Origin: Halomonas gemina
Lineage (GTDB): Bacteria > Pseudomonadota > Gammaproteobacteria > Pseudomonadales > Halomonadaceae
Direction of reading: 5' to 3'
NCBI RefSeq assembly: GCF_023554995.1
Contig: NZ_JAMJPK010000006.1
Location: 62,001 to 126,000, forward strand
Length of the DNA: 64,000 nucleotides
Positions 49,579 to 58,837 of this stretch are shown here, one piece after another. Position numbers and translations under genes: made by a program. The first letter of the stretch is position 1; each line of letters opens with the position of its first letter. The notes beneath the pieces were generated by a model. It did not search any database. It was not told the origin of the DNA and was given only the letters and a program-made list of their open reading frames with translations.

Positions 49579-49597
49579 TGTGGAAAATACTTCCACA
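49579..49597. promoter_or_regulatory. IclR-like operator upstream of glcB
   Basis: TGTGGAA-N5-TTCCACA, a perfect 7-bp inverted repeat. Its core matches 12 of 14 defined positions of the E. coli IclR box TGGAAATNATTTCCA. It lies in the 232-bp gap between glcB and the divergent hydrolase gene. IclR-type control of glyoxylate genes is established in enterics; here it is inferred. Confidence 0.55.
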
Positions 49598-49725
49598 TGT
49601 AAACCCGTAGCTGCCGCCTGCCGCCCGGCGCTAGACCAAATGATGAGGCCGACGCCGGCCACCGAGGCATTGCTGGCCGGGCCGTCGGCTTGGCGCTAGC
49701 ATGAACGGGCATTGCGGAGAAACCG

Positions 49726-50700
49726 ATGAGCGACTTCACCCCCCTGCAGGCCCTGGGGCCCCTGGCCCCGGCCGACCTGTCCGGCCAGGACCTCGAGCGC
49801 TACCTGGGCCACTACGGCCTGGCGCCCCTGCTTGCCGAACACGTGGGGCTCTATGTGGGGTACCTAGAGGCCGGTGACTTCCGCCTCTGGACCCAGGTCT
49901 GGAGTCCCGAGGCGCCCATCGGCACGGCCTTCGTGGTACACGGCTACTTCGACCATCTGGGCCTCTACCGTCACCTGCTGGAGTGCCTGCTCGCGCGGGG
50001 CTGGCGGGTCGTGCTCTGGGACCTGCCCGGCCACGGCCTCTCCAGCGGCCGCCGCGCCTCCATCGACGACTTCAAGGACTATGGCAGCTGCCTGCACCGC
50101 TTGCAGCAACATCTCGAGGAGGAGGGGCTGGCTCCCCGCCCCTGGCTGGGCGTCGGCCAGAGCACCGGGGCGGCGATTCTCGCCACCGATGCCCTGACCC
50201 GCGGCGACGACGGCGCCTGGTCGGGACTGGCGCTGCTGGCGCCGCTGGTGCGCCCCTGGGGCTGGAACCAGTCGAGCTGGCTGCACCGCCTGGTGGGGCC
50301 CTTCGTGGACTCGATCCCTCGCAAGTTCCGCGCCAACTCCACGGATGCCGACTTCGCCGACTTCCTGCGCGAGGGCGACCCCCTCCAGGCCGACCGCCTG
50401 GCGATGGACTGGGTCGGGGCCATGCGCCGCTGGATGCCGCAGCTGCTGGCGCTGCCGCCGAGCTCAGTGCCCACCCTGATCCTGCAGGGTGAGCAGGACC
50501 TGACCGTGGACTGGGAGTGGAACCTCGAGGTGCTGGCACGCAAGTTCCCCGGCGCCGAGATCCATCGCCACCCCGAGGCCCGTCACCACCTGGTCAACGA
50601 GGCAGCACCGATCCGCCGCGAGCTCTTCACGGTGCTCGACCGCTTCATTGCCGGACTCGAGCCGGCCGACACCCCGCCCCGGGAGATACCCTCACCATGA
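49726..50700 (+). CDS. Alpha/beta hydrolase (monoglyceride lipase / lysophospholipase type)
   Basis: 324 residues. Oxyanion strand VVHGYFDHLGLYRHL, DLPGHGLSSGRR, nucleophile elbow GVGQSTGAA (Gln and Thr around Ser), acid in ILQGEQDLTVDWEWN, and catalytic His in HPEARHHLVNEA. This pattern is that of the PldB/MGLL (serine aminopeptidase S33-like) group. No signal peptide. The stop overlaps the lipoprotein gene start (ATGA), so the pair is coupled. Confidence 0.87.
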   Translation: MSDFTPLQALGPLAPADLSGQDLERYLGHYGLAPLLAEHVGLYVGYLEAGDFRLWTQVWSPEAPIGTAFVVHGYFDHLGLYRHLLECLLARGWRVVLWDLPGHGLSSGRRASIDDFKDYGSCLHRLQQHLEEEGLAPRPWLGVGQSTGAAILATDALTRGDDGAWSGLALLAPLVRPWGWNQSSWLHRLVGPFVDSIPRKFRANSTDADFADFLREGDPLQADRLAMDWVGAMRRWMPQLLALPPSSVPTLILQGEQDLTVDWEWNLEVLARKFPGAEIHRHPEARHHLVNEAAPIRRELFTVLDRFIAGLEPADTPPREIPSP

Positions 50701-51179
50701 AGTCCTACCGTCTTCTGCTGCTGGTGCCCCTGCTGCTCGCCGGCTGTGCCGCTGCGCCGGAGCAGCCGACCACGCTGCGCCAGGCCCTGTTCGGGCTGGG
50801 CGAGCGCGCCGCCGAGCAGCTCACGGCAACGCCACCCATGCCCAGGCCGGCAACCGACCAGGTCCTGCTGCTGGCCAGGCCGGAGGTCGACAACCGCCTG
50901 GGGCTCGGCGACGAGCGCGTCCTCGAGAGCCTGACCCGCGCCCTGCTGGCGGTTTCCGACGGCCCCCAGGTGCTGGCGTGGCGGGAAGCCATGGCCGAGG
51001 GGGGCGGTGGCAACCAGTGGCGCCTGGACAGCCGACTCGAGGCCGACGGCCCCCGGCTGCAGCTCTCCGACCGCGAGCTGCTGCCCTATCGACTGAGCCT
51101 GGAGCTGCGACGCGCGGGGAGCGACGCGCCCGAATGGCGCAGCGAGATCAGCGGGGCCCTGGACGCCACCGCCCTCTGA
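50697..51179 (+). CDS. Hypothetical lipoprotein
   Basis: 160 residues. Signal peptide with lipobox LAGC at about residue 18, then an acidic domain that contains RQALFGLGERAAEQLTA and a block resembling penicillin-binding-protein activators of the LpoB type (DQVLLLARPEVDNRLGL ... SLTRALLAV ... WRLDSRLEADGPRLQLSDREL). LpoB-like is only a resemblance from memory. Coupled to the hydrolase gene before it. Confidence 0.7.
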   Translation: MKSYRLLLLVPLLLAGCAAAPEQPTTLRQALFGLGERAAEQLTATPPMPRPATDQVLLLARPEVDNRLGLGDERVLESLTRALLAVSDGPQVLAWREAMAEGGGGNQWRLDSRLEADGPRLQLSDRELLPYRLSLELRRAGSDAPEWRSEISGALDATAL

Positions 51180-51191
51180 ACGCACGGATCC

Positions 51192-52694
51192 TCACCCCTT
51201 GAGCAGGCGATCGAGCTGGCGGTAACCGATCGCCTCGATCAGCTGGTCACGCCCGGGACGCGCCTCGCCGGCCAGGTCGGCCAGGGTCAGGGCCACCCTC
51301 AGCACCCGATGGTAGGCCCGGGCCGAGAGCTTGAGACGCTCCAGCACGCCGGCCAGCCAGGCGCGATCCGCCGCCTGCAGGGCGCAGGCTTCCTCCAGGG
51401 CCCGCCCGGCCAGCCGCGCATTCAGCGCGCCGCGTGCCGCCTGGCGTTCCCGTGCCGCCAGCACGCGTTCGCGCACCACCGCCGAGGACTCGCCCGGTTC
51501 GCGGGAGGTGAGCTGCTCCGGCGCCAGGGCCGGCACCTCCACCTGCAGGTCGATGCGGTCGAGCAGCGGTCCCGAGAGGCGTGCCTGGTAGCGCTGAATC
51601 TGCGCCGCCGTGCAGTGGCAGGCCTGGCGCGGATCACCCAGATGGCCGCAGGGGCAGGGATTCATGGCGGCCACCAACTGGAACCCCGCAGGGTAGCGCC
51701 GCTCGTGGCTGGCCCGGGCGATATGGATCTGCCCCGACTCCATGGGTTCACGCATCACCTCCAGCACGTGTCGCGAGAACTCCGGCAGCTCGTCGAGGAA
51801 CAGCACCCCGCGGTGGGCCAGGGAGATCTCGCCGGGCCGCGGCCGGGAGCCACCGCCCACCAGGGCCACGGCGCTGGCGGTATGGTGCGGGGCACGAAAG
51901 GGGCGCACGCCCCACTGCTCGGCGTGCGAAAGCCCGCTGACCGAGCGGATCGCCGCCACCTCGAGGGCCTCCTCCTCGGAAAGCGGCGGCAGGATTCCCG
52001 GCAGGCGGCTGGCCAGCATGGTCTTGCCGGTCCCGGGCGGTCCGGCGAACAGCAGGTTGTGGCCGCCGGCCGCGGCCACCTCCAGGGCACGCCGGGCCTG
52101 GTGCTGGCCACGCACCTCCGCCAGGTCGGAGCCCGCCTCGAGTGCCGGGACGGCCCTCGGCGGCCGATGGGGCGCGATGGGCGCCTGACCCAGCAGGTGG
52201 GCCACCACTTCGAGCAGGTGATCCGCGGGTAGCACCTCGAGATCGCCGGCCAGGGCCGCCTCGTCGGCATTCTCCTGGGGCACGATCAGTCGTCGGCCGG
52301 CGCGGCGCGTCGCCATGGCCAGCGGCAGCACGCCGGTCACCGGGCGCAGACGCCCATCCAGGGCCAGCTCGCCGGCACACTCGACGCCCGACAGCGCCTC
52401 GGGCGGCACCTGTCCGGAGGCCACCAGCAGGCCGAGGGCGATGGGCAGGTCGAAGCGGCCGCCCTCCTTGGGCAGGTCGGCGGGCGCCAGGTTGAGGGTG
52501 ATGCGCCTCAGCGGGAAGTCGAAGCCGGCATTGACCAAGGCACTGCGCACCCGCTCGCGGCTCTCCTTGACGGCGGCTTCCGGCAGGCCCACCAAGGTCA
52601 TGCCGGGCAGTCCATTGGCCAGGTGAACCTCGACCAGCACCTCGGGAGCCTCGAGGCCGAGGCCGGCCCGGGTGTGGATGATTGCCAGCGTCAT
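51192..52694 (-). CDS. comM: ComM/YifB family AAA+ ATPase
   Basis: 500 residues. N-terminal Lon-protease-like fold (LGLEAPEVLVEVHLANGLPGMTLVGLP), then a Mg-chelatase-type AAA+ core: Walker A GPPGTGKTML, Walker B GVLFLDELPEF, the arginine-rich segment and Mg-chelatase C-terminal helices (LSARAYHRVLRVALTLADL). ComM is a hexameric helicase that aids branch migration in natural transformation in Vibrio; the gene is widespread even in bacteria not known to be competent. Upstream on the same strand lies ubiK. Confidence 0.93.
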   Translation of the reverse strand: MTLAIIHTRAGLGLEAPEVLVEVHLANGLPGMTLVGLPEAAVKESRERVRSALVNAGFDFPLRRITLNLAPADLPKEGGRFDLPIALGLLVASGQVPPEALSGVECAGELALDGRLRPVTGVLPLAMATRRAGRRLIVPQENADEAALAGDLEVLPADHLLEVVAHLLGQAPIAPHRPPRAVPALEAGSDLAEVRGQHQARRALEVAAAGGHNLLFAGPPGTGKTMLASRLPGILPPLSEEEALEVAAIRSVSGLSHAEQWGVRPFRAPHHTASAVALVGGGSRPRPGEISLAHRGVLFLDELPEFSRHVLEVMREPMESGQIHIARASHERRYPAGFQLVAAMNPCPCGHLGDPRQACHCTAAQIQRYQARLSGPLLDRIDLQVEVPALAPEQLTSREPGESSAVVRERVLAARERQAARGALNARLAGRALEEACALQAADRAWLAGVLERLKLSARAYHRVLRVALTLADLAGEARPGRDQLIEAIGYRQLDRLLKG

Positions 52695-52767
52695 CGGCGA
52701 TCCCTCGCAGCCCGTCTGACCTCAGGCTAGCCCAGGCCGCCGGGATGCGCCCGGCGCCGGCCGGGGA

Positions 52768-53109
52768 TCAGCGGTCGCTCTCGCCGCCGCCGGCATCCTC
52801 CTCGGGGCTCGGCGCGTCCGGCAGCGCGGCCGGGGACTCGCTCGGTGCCGCCTCCTGCGAGGCCTTGCCATCCAGCGCCGCCTCGAGGGCCGCCACCTGC
52901 GTCTCCAGCGCCTCGACCCGCGCCCGGGTGCGCTGCAACACGTCCATCAGGATGTCGAAATCCTCCCGCGAGACCAGCTCCAGGCGATCGAAGGCGCCCT
53001 TCACCACCTGCTGGATGCCCTTCTGCATCTCCTCCGGGGCCTGGGAGGCGCCCTGCAGGCGGTCGCCGATCTGCTGGGCCAGGCGACTAAGGGGATCTTG
53101 TCTTGCCAT
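52768..53109 (-). CDS. ubiK: Ubiquinone biosynthesis accessory factor UbiK (YqiC/BMFP)
   Basis: 113 residues. DPLSRLAQQIGDRLQGASQAPEEMQKGIQQVVKGAFDRLELVSREDFD, followed by a coiled coil (RARVEALETQVAALEAAL), is the BMFP/UbiK signature, with an acidic disordered tail. UbiK forms a complex with UbiJ and helps late aerobic ubiquinone hydroxylations. The ATG at 53109 is preceded by GGAGAG; the frame continues upstream but has no family similarity. Divergent from glnK across 291 bp, which contains the sigma-54 promoter for glnK and little else that I recognise. Confidence 0.9.
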   Translation of the reverse strand: MARQDPLSRLAQQIGDRLQGASQAPEEMQKGIQQVVKGAFDRLELVSREDFDILMDVLQRTRARVEALETQVAALEAALDGKASQEAAPSESPAALPDAPSPEEDAGGGESDR

Positions 53110-53203
53110 GGTGTCTCTCCTGAATCGTGATGGGATGCCTGCCCACAGGATACGCAAGGCCCTCGCCCGGCGCATTCCCCACCGTCGCCCTCTTGTGGAG
53201 CAT

Positions 53204-53225
53204 GCGCACCACGACAACGCACCAC
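53204..53225 (+). promoter_or_regulatory. NtrC-like half-sites
   Basis: Two same-direction copies of CGCACCA (in 53204-53212 and 53218-53225) about 110-130 bp before the sigma-54 promoter, the distance expected of NtrC enhancers. Full inward palindromes are not seen, so the call is tentative. Confidence 0.35.
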
Positions 53226-53321
53226 AACAGGGCAGTCACGGCGACACCAAGCTTCTCCTGCCTGGAAACCCGCCCCGAAAATCCATTCATCATGCTGATA
53301 TAAAAACCATATTCTGCAAGG

Positions 53322-53336
53322 TGGCACGATTTGCGC
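53322..53336 (+). promoter_or_regulatory. Sigma-54 promoter of glnK-amtB
   Basis: TGGCACG at -24 (53322-53328) and GC at -12 (53335-53336), keeping the invariant GG-N10-GC spacing. It lies 65-79 bp before the glnK start. glnK-amtB operons are classic nitrogen-starvation sigma-54/NtrC targets. Confidence 0.65.
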
Positions 53337-53340
53337 TTGA

Positions 53341-53739
<399 letters not shown>

Positions 53740-53774
53740 CGACGCCTACGATATTCCTGAACGGAGACTGAAGC

Positions 53775-55034
53775 ATGAATGATATTCCACAACTGACCGA
53801 GCTGATGTACGCGGTAGATACCTTCTACTTCCTCATCTGCGGCGTGCTGGTGATGTGGATGGCCGCCGGCTTCTCGATGCTTGAGGCCGGCCTGGTGCGC
53901 TCCAAGAACACCGCCGAGATCCTCACCAAGAATATCGCCCTGTTCGCCATCGCCTGCACCATGTACCTGGTTCTCGGGTACTACCTGATGTATTCCAGCA
54001 GCGCAGGGGGCTTTCTGCCCAACCTGGGCTTCCTGATCGGCGGCGAGAACACCGTAGATGCGATCACGGCCGGCGGTGATGACGCGCCCTATTACTCGAT
54101 GCGCTCCGACTTCTTCTTCCAGGTGGTATTCGTGGCCACCGCCATGTCCATCGTCTCGGGTGCCGTGGCCGAGCGCATGAAGCTATGGGCCTTCCTGGCC
54201 TTCGCCGTGGTCATGACCGGGGTGATCTACCCGGTCTCCGGCTATTGGACCTGGGGCGGCGGCTGGCTGGCCGAGGTCGGCTACTCCGACTATGCCGGTT
54301 CCGGCATCGTGCACATGGCCGGTGCGGCCGCGGCGCTGGCCGGCGTGCTGGTGCTCGGCCCACGCAAGGGCAAGTACGGCAAGGACGGCAGCATCTTCGC
54401 CATTCCCGGCGCCAATCTGCCGCTGGCCACCCTGGGTACCTTCATCCTGTGGATGGGCTGGTTCGGTTTCAACGGCGGTTCCGAGCTGAAGCTGTCCGAC
54501 GCCGGATCGGCCAACAACGTCGCCCAGGTATTCGTCAACACCAACGCGGCCGCCGCCGGGGGCGTGATCGTCGCCCTGATCCTGGCCAAGCTGTGGTTCC
54601 GCAAGGCCGACCTGACCATGGCCCTGAACGGCGCCCTGGCCGGCCTGGTGGCCATCACCGCCGATCCGCTCTCCCCCAGTGCCGTTGGCGCTACCCTCAT
54701 CGGCGCCGTGGGTGGCCTGATCGTGGTCGCCGCCATCGTCACCCTGGACAAGCTCAAGATCGACGACCCGGTGGGTGCCATCTCCGTCCACGGTGTGGTG
54801 GGTATCTGGGGTGTATTGGCTGTGCCGATCAACAATGGCGACGCCGGCTTCGGTGCCCAGATCATCGGTATCCTCGGCATCTTCGTCTGGGTCTTCGTGG
54901 CCAGCCTGGTCGTCTGGCTGATCCTCAAGGCCATCATGGGCATCCGGGTCAGCGAGGAAGAAGAGTACGAAGGTGTCGACCTGGCCGAGTGCGGCCTGGA
55001 AGCCTACCCCGAGTTCAGCGCCTCCAAGAAGTGA
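53775..55034 (+). CDS. amtB: Ammonium channel AmtB
   Basis: 419 residues, eleven membrane helices. Starts with a short periplasmic stretch rather than a long cleaved signal peptide. FFLICGVLVMWMAAGFSMLEAGLVRSKNT, DYAGSGIVHMAGAAAALAG (first pore His), LPLATLGTFILWMGWFGFNGGSEL and GAISVHGVVGIWGVL (second pore His) are the family motifs. Blocked by the uridylyl-free GlnK trimer through the T-loop. GC content matches the neighbours. Ends in a UUCG-loop terminator. Confidence 0.95.
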   Translation: MNDIPQLTELMYAVDTFYFLICGVLVMWMAAGFSMLEAGLVRSKNTAEILTKNIALFAIACTMYLVLGYYLMYSSSAGGFLPNLGFLIGGENTVDAITAGGDDAPYYSMRSDFFFQVVFVATAMSIVSGAVAERMKLWAFLAFAVVMTGVIYPVSGYWTWGGGWLAEVGYSDYAGSGIVHMAGAAAALAGVLVLGPRKGKYGKDGSIFAIPGANLPLATLGTFILWMGWFGFNGGSELKLSDAGSANNVAQVFVNTNAAAAGGVIVALILAKLWFRKADLTMALNGALAGLVAITADPLSPSAVGATLIGAVGGLIVVAAIVTLDKLKIDDPVGAISVHGVVGIWGVLAVPINNGDAGFGAQIIGILGIFVWVFVASLVVWLILKAIMGIRVSEEEEYEGVDLAECGLEAYPEFSASKK

Positions 55035-55526
<492 letters not shown>

Positions 55527-55530
55527 GCAC

Positions 55531-55666
55531 CAAGCGGCCAAGCGGCCAAGCGGCCAAGCGGCCAAGCGGCCAAGCGGCCAAGCGGCCAAGTGGCCAAGCG
55601 GCCAAGCGGCCAAGCGGCCAAGCGGCCAAGCGGCCAAGCGGCCAAGCGGCCAAGCGGCCAAGCGGA
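55531..55666. repeat. 17 x 8-bp tandem repeat (CAAGCGGC)n
   Basis: Seventeen perfect head-to-tail units of CAAGCGGC fill 136 bp, with only two changes (unit 8 has T for C; the last ends in A). It begins 4 nt after the second glnK stop and lies before the terminator at 55693. Such uniform short repeats are prone to slippage and should vary in number between strains. Confidence 0.97.
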
Positions 55667-55692
55667 GTCTAGGTCCAGGTGACAAGTAGCAA

Positions 55693-55726
55693 GAAACCCC
55701 ACCAGAGGTTAGCCCGGTGGGGTTTC
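55693..55726. terminator. Bidirectional terminator between glnK and fpr
   Basis: 11-bp stem 55693-55703 / 55716-55726, with 12-nt loop. AAA and TTT tracts lie within the stem ends, usable by both converging genes. Confidence 0.75.
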
Positions 55727-55798
55727 ACGTCTCTGCCTCGCTAGCGATCGCCCATCACCGAACAGCTTGGCGGCTCGGCGCTTGTAGCTCGGTGCTGC

Positions 55799-56575
55799 TT
55801 ACTTCTCGACGAACGCCCGCTCGATGACGTAGTCCCCCGGCTCGCCCATGCGCGGCGAGATGGTGAAGCCGAGCTCGTCGAGCAGGACGCTGGTGTCGTC
55901 GAGCATCGCCGGGCTGCCGCAGATCATGGCGCGATCCTGCTTGGGGTCGATGGCCGGCAGGCCGGTGTCCTCTGCCAGCTTGCCGCTGCGGATATGGTCG
56001 GTCAGACGCCCCATGGTGTGGAAGGTCTCGCGGGTCACCGTGGGATAGTAGACCAGCTTCTCGCTGATCTCCTCGCCAAGGTACTCGTGGGCGGGCAGGT
56101 CCTTCTGTATGAAGTCGGCATAGGCCAGCTCGCTGACGTTGCGCACGCCGTGCACCAGCACCACCTTCTCGAAGCGCTCGTAGACCTCCGGGTCCTGGAT
56201 CAGGCTCATGAACGGGGCCAGGCCGGTGCCGGTGGAGAGCAGGTAGAGGTTGCGTCCCGGCAGCAGGTCGTCGGTGACCAGGGTCCCGGTCGGTTTGCGG
56301 CTGACCATGATCTGGTCACCCACCTGGAGGTGCTGGAGGCGCGAGGTCAGGGGGCCATCGGGCACCTTGATGCTGAAGAACTCCAGGTGATCCTCGTAGT
56401 TGGGGCTGGCGATGGAGTAGGCCCGCATCAGCGGCTTGCCGTTCACCTCGAGGCCGATCATCACGAACTGGCCGTTCTTGAAGCGCAGGCTGCGCTCGCG
56501 GGTGGTCCGGAAACTGAACAGGGTATCGTTCCAGTGGTGCACACTCAGAACGTCCTCAAGCGCAAACTTGCTCAT
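55799..56575 (-). CDS. fpr: Ferredoxin-NADP+ reductase
   Basis: 258 residues of the bacterial class I (subclass I) FPR. FAD-binding RAYSIASPNYEDHLEFFSIKV and GPLTSRLQHLQVGD; NADP-binding STGTGLAPFMSLI and the MICGSPAML segment; the C-terminal AFVEK tail over the flavin. ATG 56575 has AGGAG upstream; an open frame to 56632 lacks this. Divergent from a LysR-type regulator gene, the fpr/finR arrangement that protects pseudomonads from superoxide and redox stress. Cytosolic. Confidence 0.94.
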   Translation of the reverse strand: MSKFALEDVLSVHHWNDTLFSFRTTRERSLRFKNGQFVMIGLEVNGKPLMRAYSIASPNYEDHLEFFSIKVPDGPLTSRLQHLQVGDQIMVSRKPTGTLVTDDLLPGRNLYLLSTGTGLAPFMSLIQDPEVYERFEKVVLVHGVRNVSELAYADFIQKDLPAHEYLGEEISEKLVYYPTVTRETFHTMGRLTDHIRSGKLAEDTGLPAIDPKQDRAMICGSPAMLDDTSVLLDELGFTISPRMGEPGDYVIERAFVEK

Positions 56576-56672
56576 GCCGACTCCTTGATATTCCATAAGA
56601 GAATAGATCGGACAGCCAATCTTTGAGTGCAATTCTAAGAGCCGGGGGAATATCTGTTAAATGGATTGTGTG

Positions 56673-56685
56673 GATAACACTTATC
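56673..56685. promoter_or_regulatory. Palindrome in the fpr/finR gap
   Basis: GATAA-CAC-TTATC, a perfect 13-bp palindrome within an AT-rich stretch, placed 35 bp before the LysR gene and 98 bp from fpr. A fitting LysR-type autoregulatory/activation site. Confidence 0.45.
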
Positions 56686-56719
56686 TATACTATGGATATC
56701 AAGCCACCCGAGGAGCATC

Positions 56720-57646
56720 ATGCGCTACACCCTGCGCCAGCTGGAAGTCTTCGTCGCCGTCGCCCAGCACGAGAGCGTCTCCCGGGCGGCCCGCGCCCTG
56801 GCGCTCTCCCAGTCGGCGACCAGCACCGCCCTCGCCGAGCTGGAGCGGCAATTCGACTGCCGGCTGCTCGACCGCATCGGCAAGCGCCTCAAGCTCAACG
56901 CCCTGGGCTTCCAGCTGCTGCCCAAGGCGGTGGCGCTGCTCGACCGGGCCGAGGAGGTCGAGGAACTGCTGCGCGGCCAGCAGGGCATCGGCACCCTGGA
57001 CGTGGGCGCCACCCTGACCATCGGCAACTACCTGGCGACCCTGCTGATCAGCGACTTCATGCAGCGCCATCCGGGCAGCCGGGTGCGCCTCTCGGTGCGC
57101 AACACCCGGACCATCATCGACAGCGTTCGCCAGCACGGGCTCGACCTGGGGCTGATCGAGGGGCAGTGCGAGGAGGAGGACGTGATCACTCAGCCCTGGG
57201 TGGAGGACGAGCTGGCGGTGTTCTGCTCGCCTCGCCATCCGCTCGCCACGGCCGGCCCGGTGGAGCTGGACCGCCTGCTGCGCGAGGCCTGGATCATGCG
57301 CGAGCAGGGCTCCGGCACCCGGCTGACCCTGGAGCAGGCGGCCCGTCACCGCCGCGGGCGCTTCAACATCCTGCTGGAACTGGAGCATACCGAGGGCATC
57401 AAGCGGGCGGTGGAATCGGGGCTCGGCATCGGCTGCGTCTCGAAGCTGGCCCTGCGCGACGCCTTCCGCCGCGGCAGCCTGGTGCCCATCGCCACCCCCG
57501 AGCTGGACCTGAGCCGCCAGTTCACCTTCATCTGGCACCGCCACAAGTACCTGGCCACCGGCATGCGGGAGTTCCTCAAGCTGTGCCGGCAGATGACCGA
57601 AGGCATACGGCGCAGCGACCAGATCGACCTCCCACAGGTGCCCTGA
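56720..57646 (+). CDS. finR: LysR-family regulator, FinR-like
   Basis: 308 residues. N-terminal winged helix-turn-helix (MRYTLRQLEVFVAVAQHESVSRAARALALSQSATSTALAELE), then a periplasmic-binding-like effector domain (TIGNYLATLLISDFMQRHPG). Its divergent position to fpr points to FinR, the activator of fpr in Pseudomonas putida. No cysteine switch like OxyR is evident. A stem-loop terminator follows at 57653. Confidence 0.87.
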   Translation: MRYTLRQLEVFVAVAQHESVSRAARALALSQSATSTALAELERQFDCRLLDRIGKRLKLNALGFQLLPKAVALLDRAEEVEELLRGQQGIGTLDVGATLTIGNYLATLLISDFMQRHPGSRVRLSVRNTRTIIDSVRQHGLDLGLIEGQCEEEDVITQPWVEDELAVFCSPRHPLATAGPVELDRLLREAWIMREQGSGTRLTLEQAARHRRGRFNILLELEHTEGIKRAVESGLGIGCVSKLALRDAFRRGSLVPIATPELDLSRQFTFIWHRHKYLATGMREFLKLCRQMTEGIRRSDQIDLPQVP

Positions 57647-57652
57647 CGCAGC

Positions 57653-57678
57653 GCGGCCCGGCAACAGGGCCGGGCCGC
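57653..57678 (+). terminator. Stem-loop terminator of finR
   Basis: 10-bp stem 57653-57662 / 57669-57678, 6-nt loop, 6 nt after the stop. Confidence 0.7.
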
Positions 57679-57699
57679 GGGGAAGGCATCAGCGCGTGG

Positions 57700-58128
57700 C
57701 TAGCGCAGGTCGCTGACCGCCTCCTGGATATCGGCGAGAGAGGCCTTGGTGAGATCCTTGGCCAGGGTATGGATCACCAGCTTGGCGGTGGGGCCATCAA
57801 CCTTGTCCCGCAGCTGGCCGAGGAAGCGCGGCGGGGCGACCAGGATCAACTTCTCCATGGTGTTGTCGACGCGGGCGCGATAGAGCCGCTCGGCGACCTC
57901 GCGGGCGAAGATCTCCTCGTGGTGCTGGATCGCCACGTTCTCCCCGCCGGCGCTGCGCGCCGTCGTCGAGGTAGACTCGTGGACGTCGCCGCCGCGGTCC
58001 GTCACCAGGTCGCCCTCGTGCATGCGTCCTTCGGCATGGACGAGGCTGTCCTTCTCGCTGACCTTGAGTCCATCGCGGGTGAACAGTCGAGCCCGCGCCG
58101 CATCAGCCACCACGATATAGGTTGTCAT
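57700..58128 (-). CDS. Host attachment protein family
   Basis: 142 residues. YIVVADAARARLFTRDG, the central GRMHEGDLVTDRGG and VAPPRFLGQLRDKV match a family named from plant-attachment phenotypes; the fold belongs to the bacterial eRF1-like domain group. Biochemical function is unknown. ATG 58128 with AAGGAG upstream; the longer frame upstream is not supported. The 214-bp region before the plus-strand gene at 58343 shows no other feature. Confidence 0.82.
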   Translation of the reverse strand: MTTYIVVADAARARLFTRDGLKVSEKDSLVHAEGRMHEGDLVTDRGGDVHESTSTTARSAGGENVAIQHHEEIFAREVAERLYRARVDNTMEKLILVAPPRFLGQLRDKVDGPTAKLVIHTLAKDLTKASLADIQEAVSDLR

Positions 58129-58342
58129 AGCCGCTCCTTGATGCCGGTGAGTTGACGGAAGTCCTCCCGACGGGACAGCCACTTCCGCCTCTCGTTCAAC
58201 ATTGGCAAGACCGCTCCCGTTGGTCAACCTGGCGAGACGCGAAGACTGCAGGACGGCGGGATCTGGGGTAGCATCCTGCCCTGGCCGGCACGGAAGTCGG
58301 CGCGACTCATCACCACGATGTGCATCCTCCGGGAGGACCCCG

Positions 58343-58837
58343 ATGCGACAGTTCCTGTTTCCCCGCCGGCCGCTGGCCCGCACCACCCTGCTGACCTGCC
58401 ACCTGCTGCTGCAACTCGGCCTGCTGGCCGCAGTGGCCCTGTGGCTGGCTCCCCGTACGCCCTGGCTGGCGCCCATCGACTGGGCCGCCGCCTGGCCGAC
58501 CCTGGCACTGGGTGGTGGCAGCTGGCTGCTCGCCGCCGTGGCCCTGCGCCTGCTGGCCGAGCTCTGGCTGCTGCCCCACCACCTGGGCGCACAGCGCCCC
58601 GGCTTCGCCCCCGGCGCCGTGGTCACCCGCTCCTGGGCACGGCGCCCGGCGGTGCATGACCGCGAGGCCGCCTGGACCAGCGCGGCGAGCAGCGTCGCGC
58701 CCGAGGAGGAGAGCGTACTGGGCCACGCCCGGGTGCTGCGCCCCGCCGAGCGCCACCGCCCCGCCGCCAGCGAGCCGACCCTGGACCTGAGGGCCGACCA
58801 GGCAGAGCCTGCCTCGACCCGGGAGCCACGCTACTAG
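58343..58837 (+). CDS. Hypothetical membrane protein
   Basis: 164 residues. Two hydrophobic segments (~17-40 and ~50-75) after a short basic N-terminus (MRQFLFPRRPLAR), then a hydrophilic tail rich in Ala, Pro and Arg. ATG 58343 has GGGAGGA upstream, which supports it as a real gene; the codon use matches neighbouring genes. I do not recognise the family. Overlaps the VanZ-like gene by 4 nt at the convergent stops. Confidence 0.65.
   Translation: MRQFLFPRRPLARTTLLTCHLLLQLGLLAAVALWLAPRTPWLAPIDWAAAWPTLALGGGSWLLAAVALRLLAELWLLPHHLGAQRPGFAPGAVVTRSWARRPAVHDREAAWTSAASSVAPEEESVLGHARVLRPAERHRPAASEPTLDLRADQAEPASTREPRY

Noticed and set aside
55531..55666. CRISPR array
   Set aside because: Units are contiguous 8-mers without spacers; not an array.
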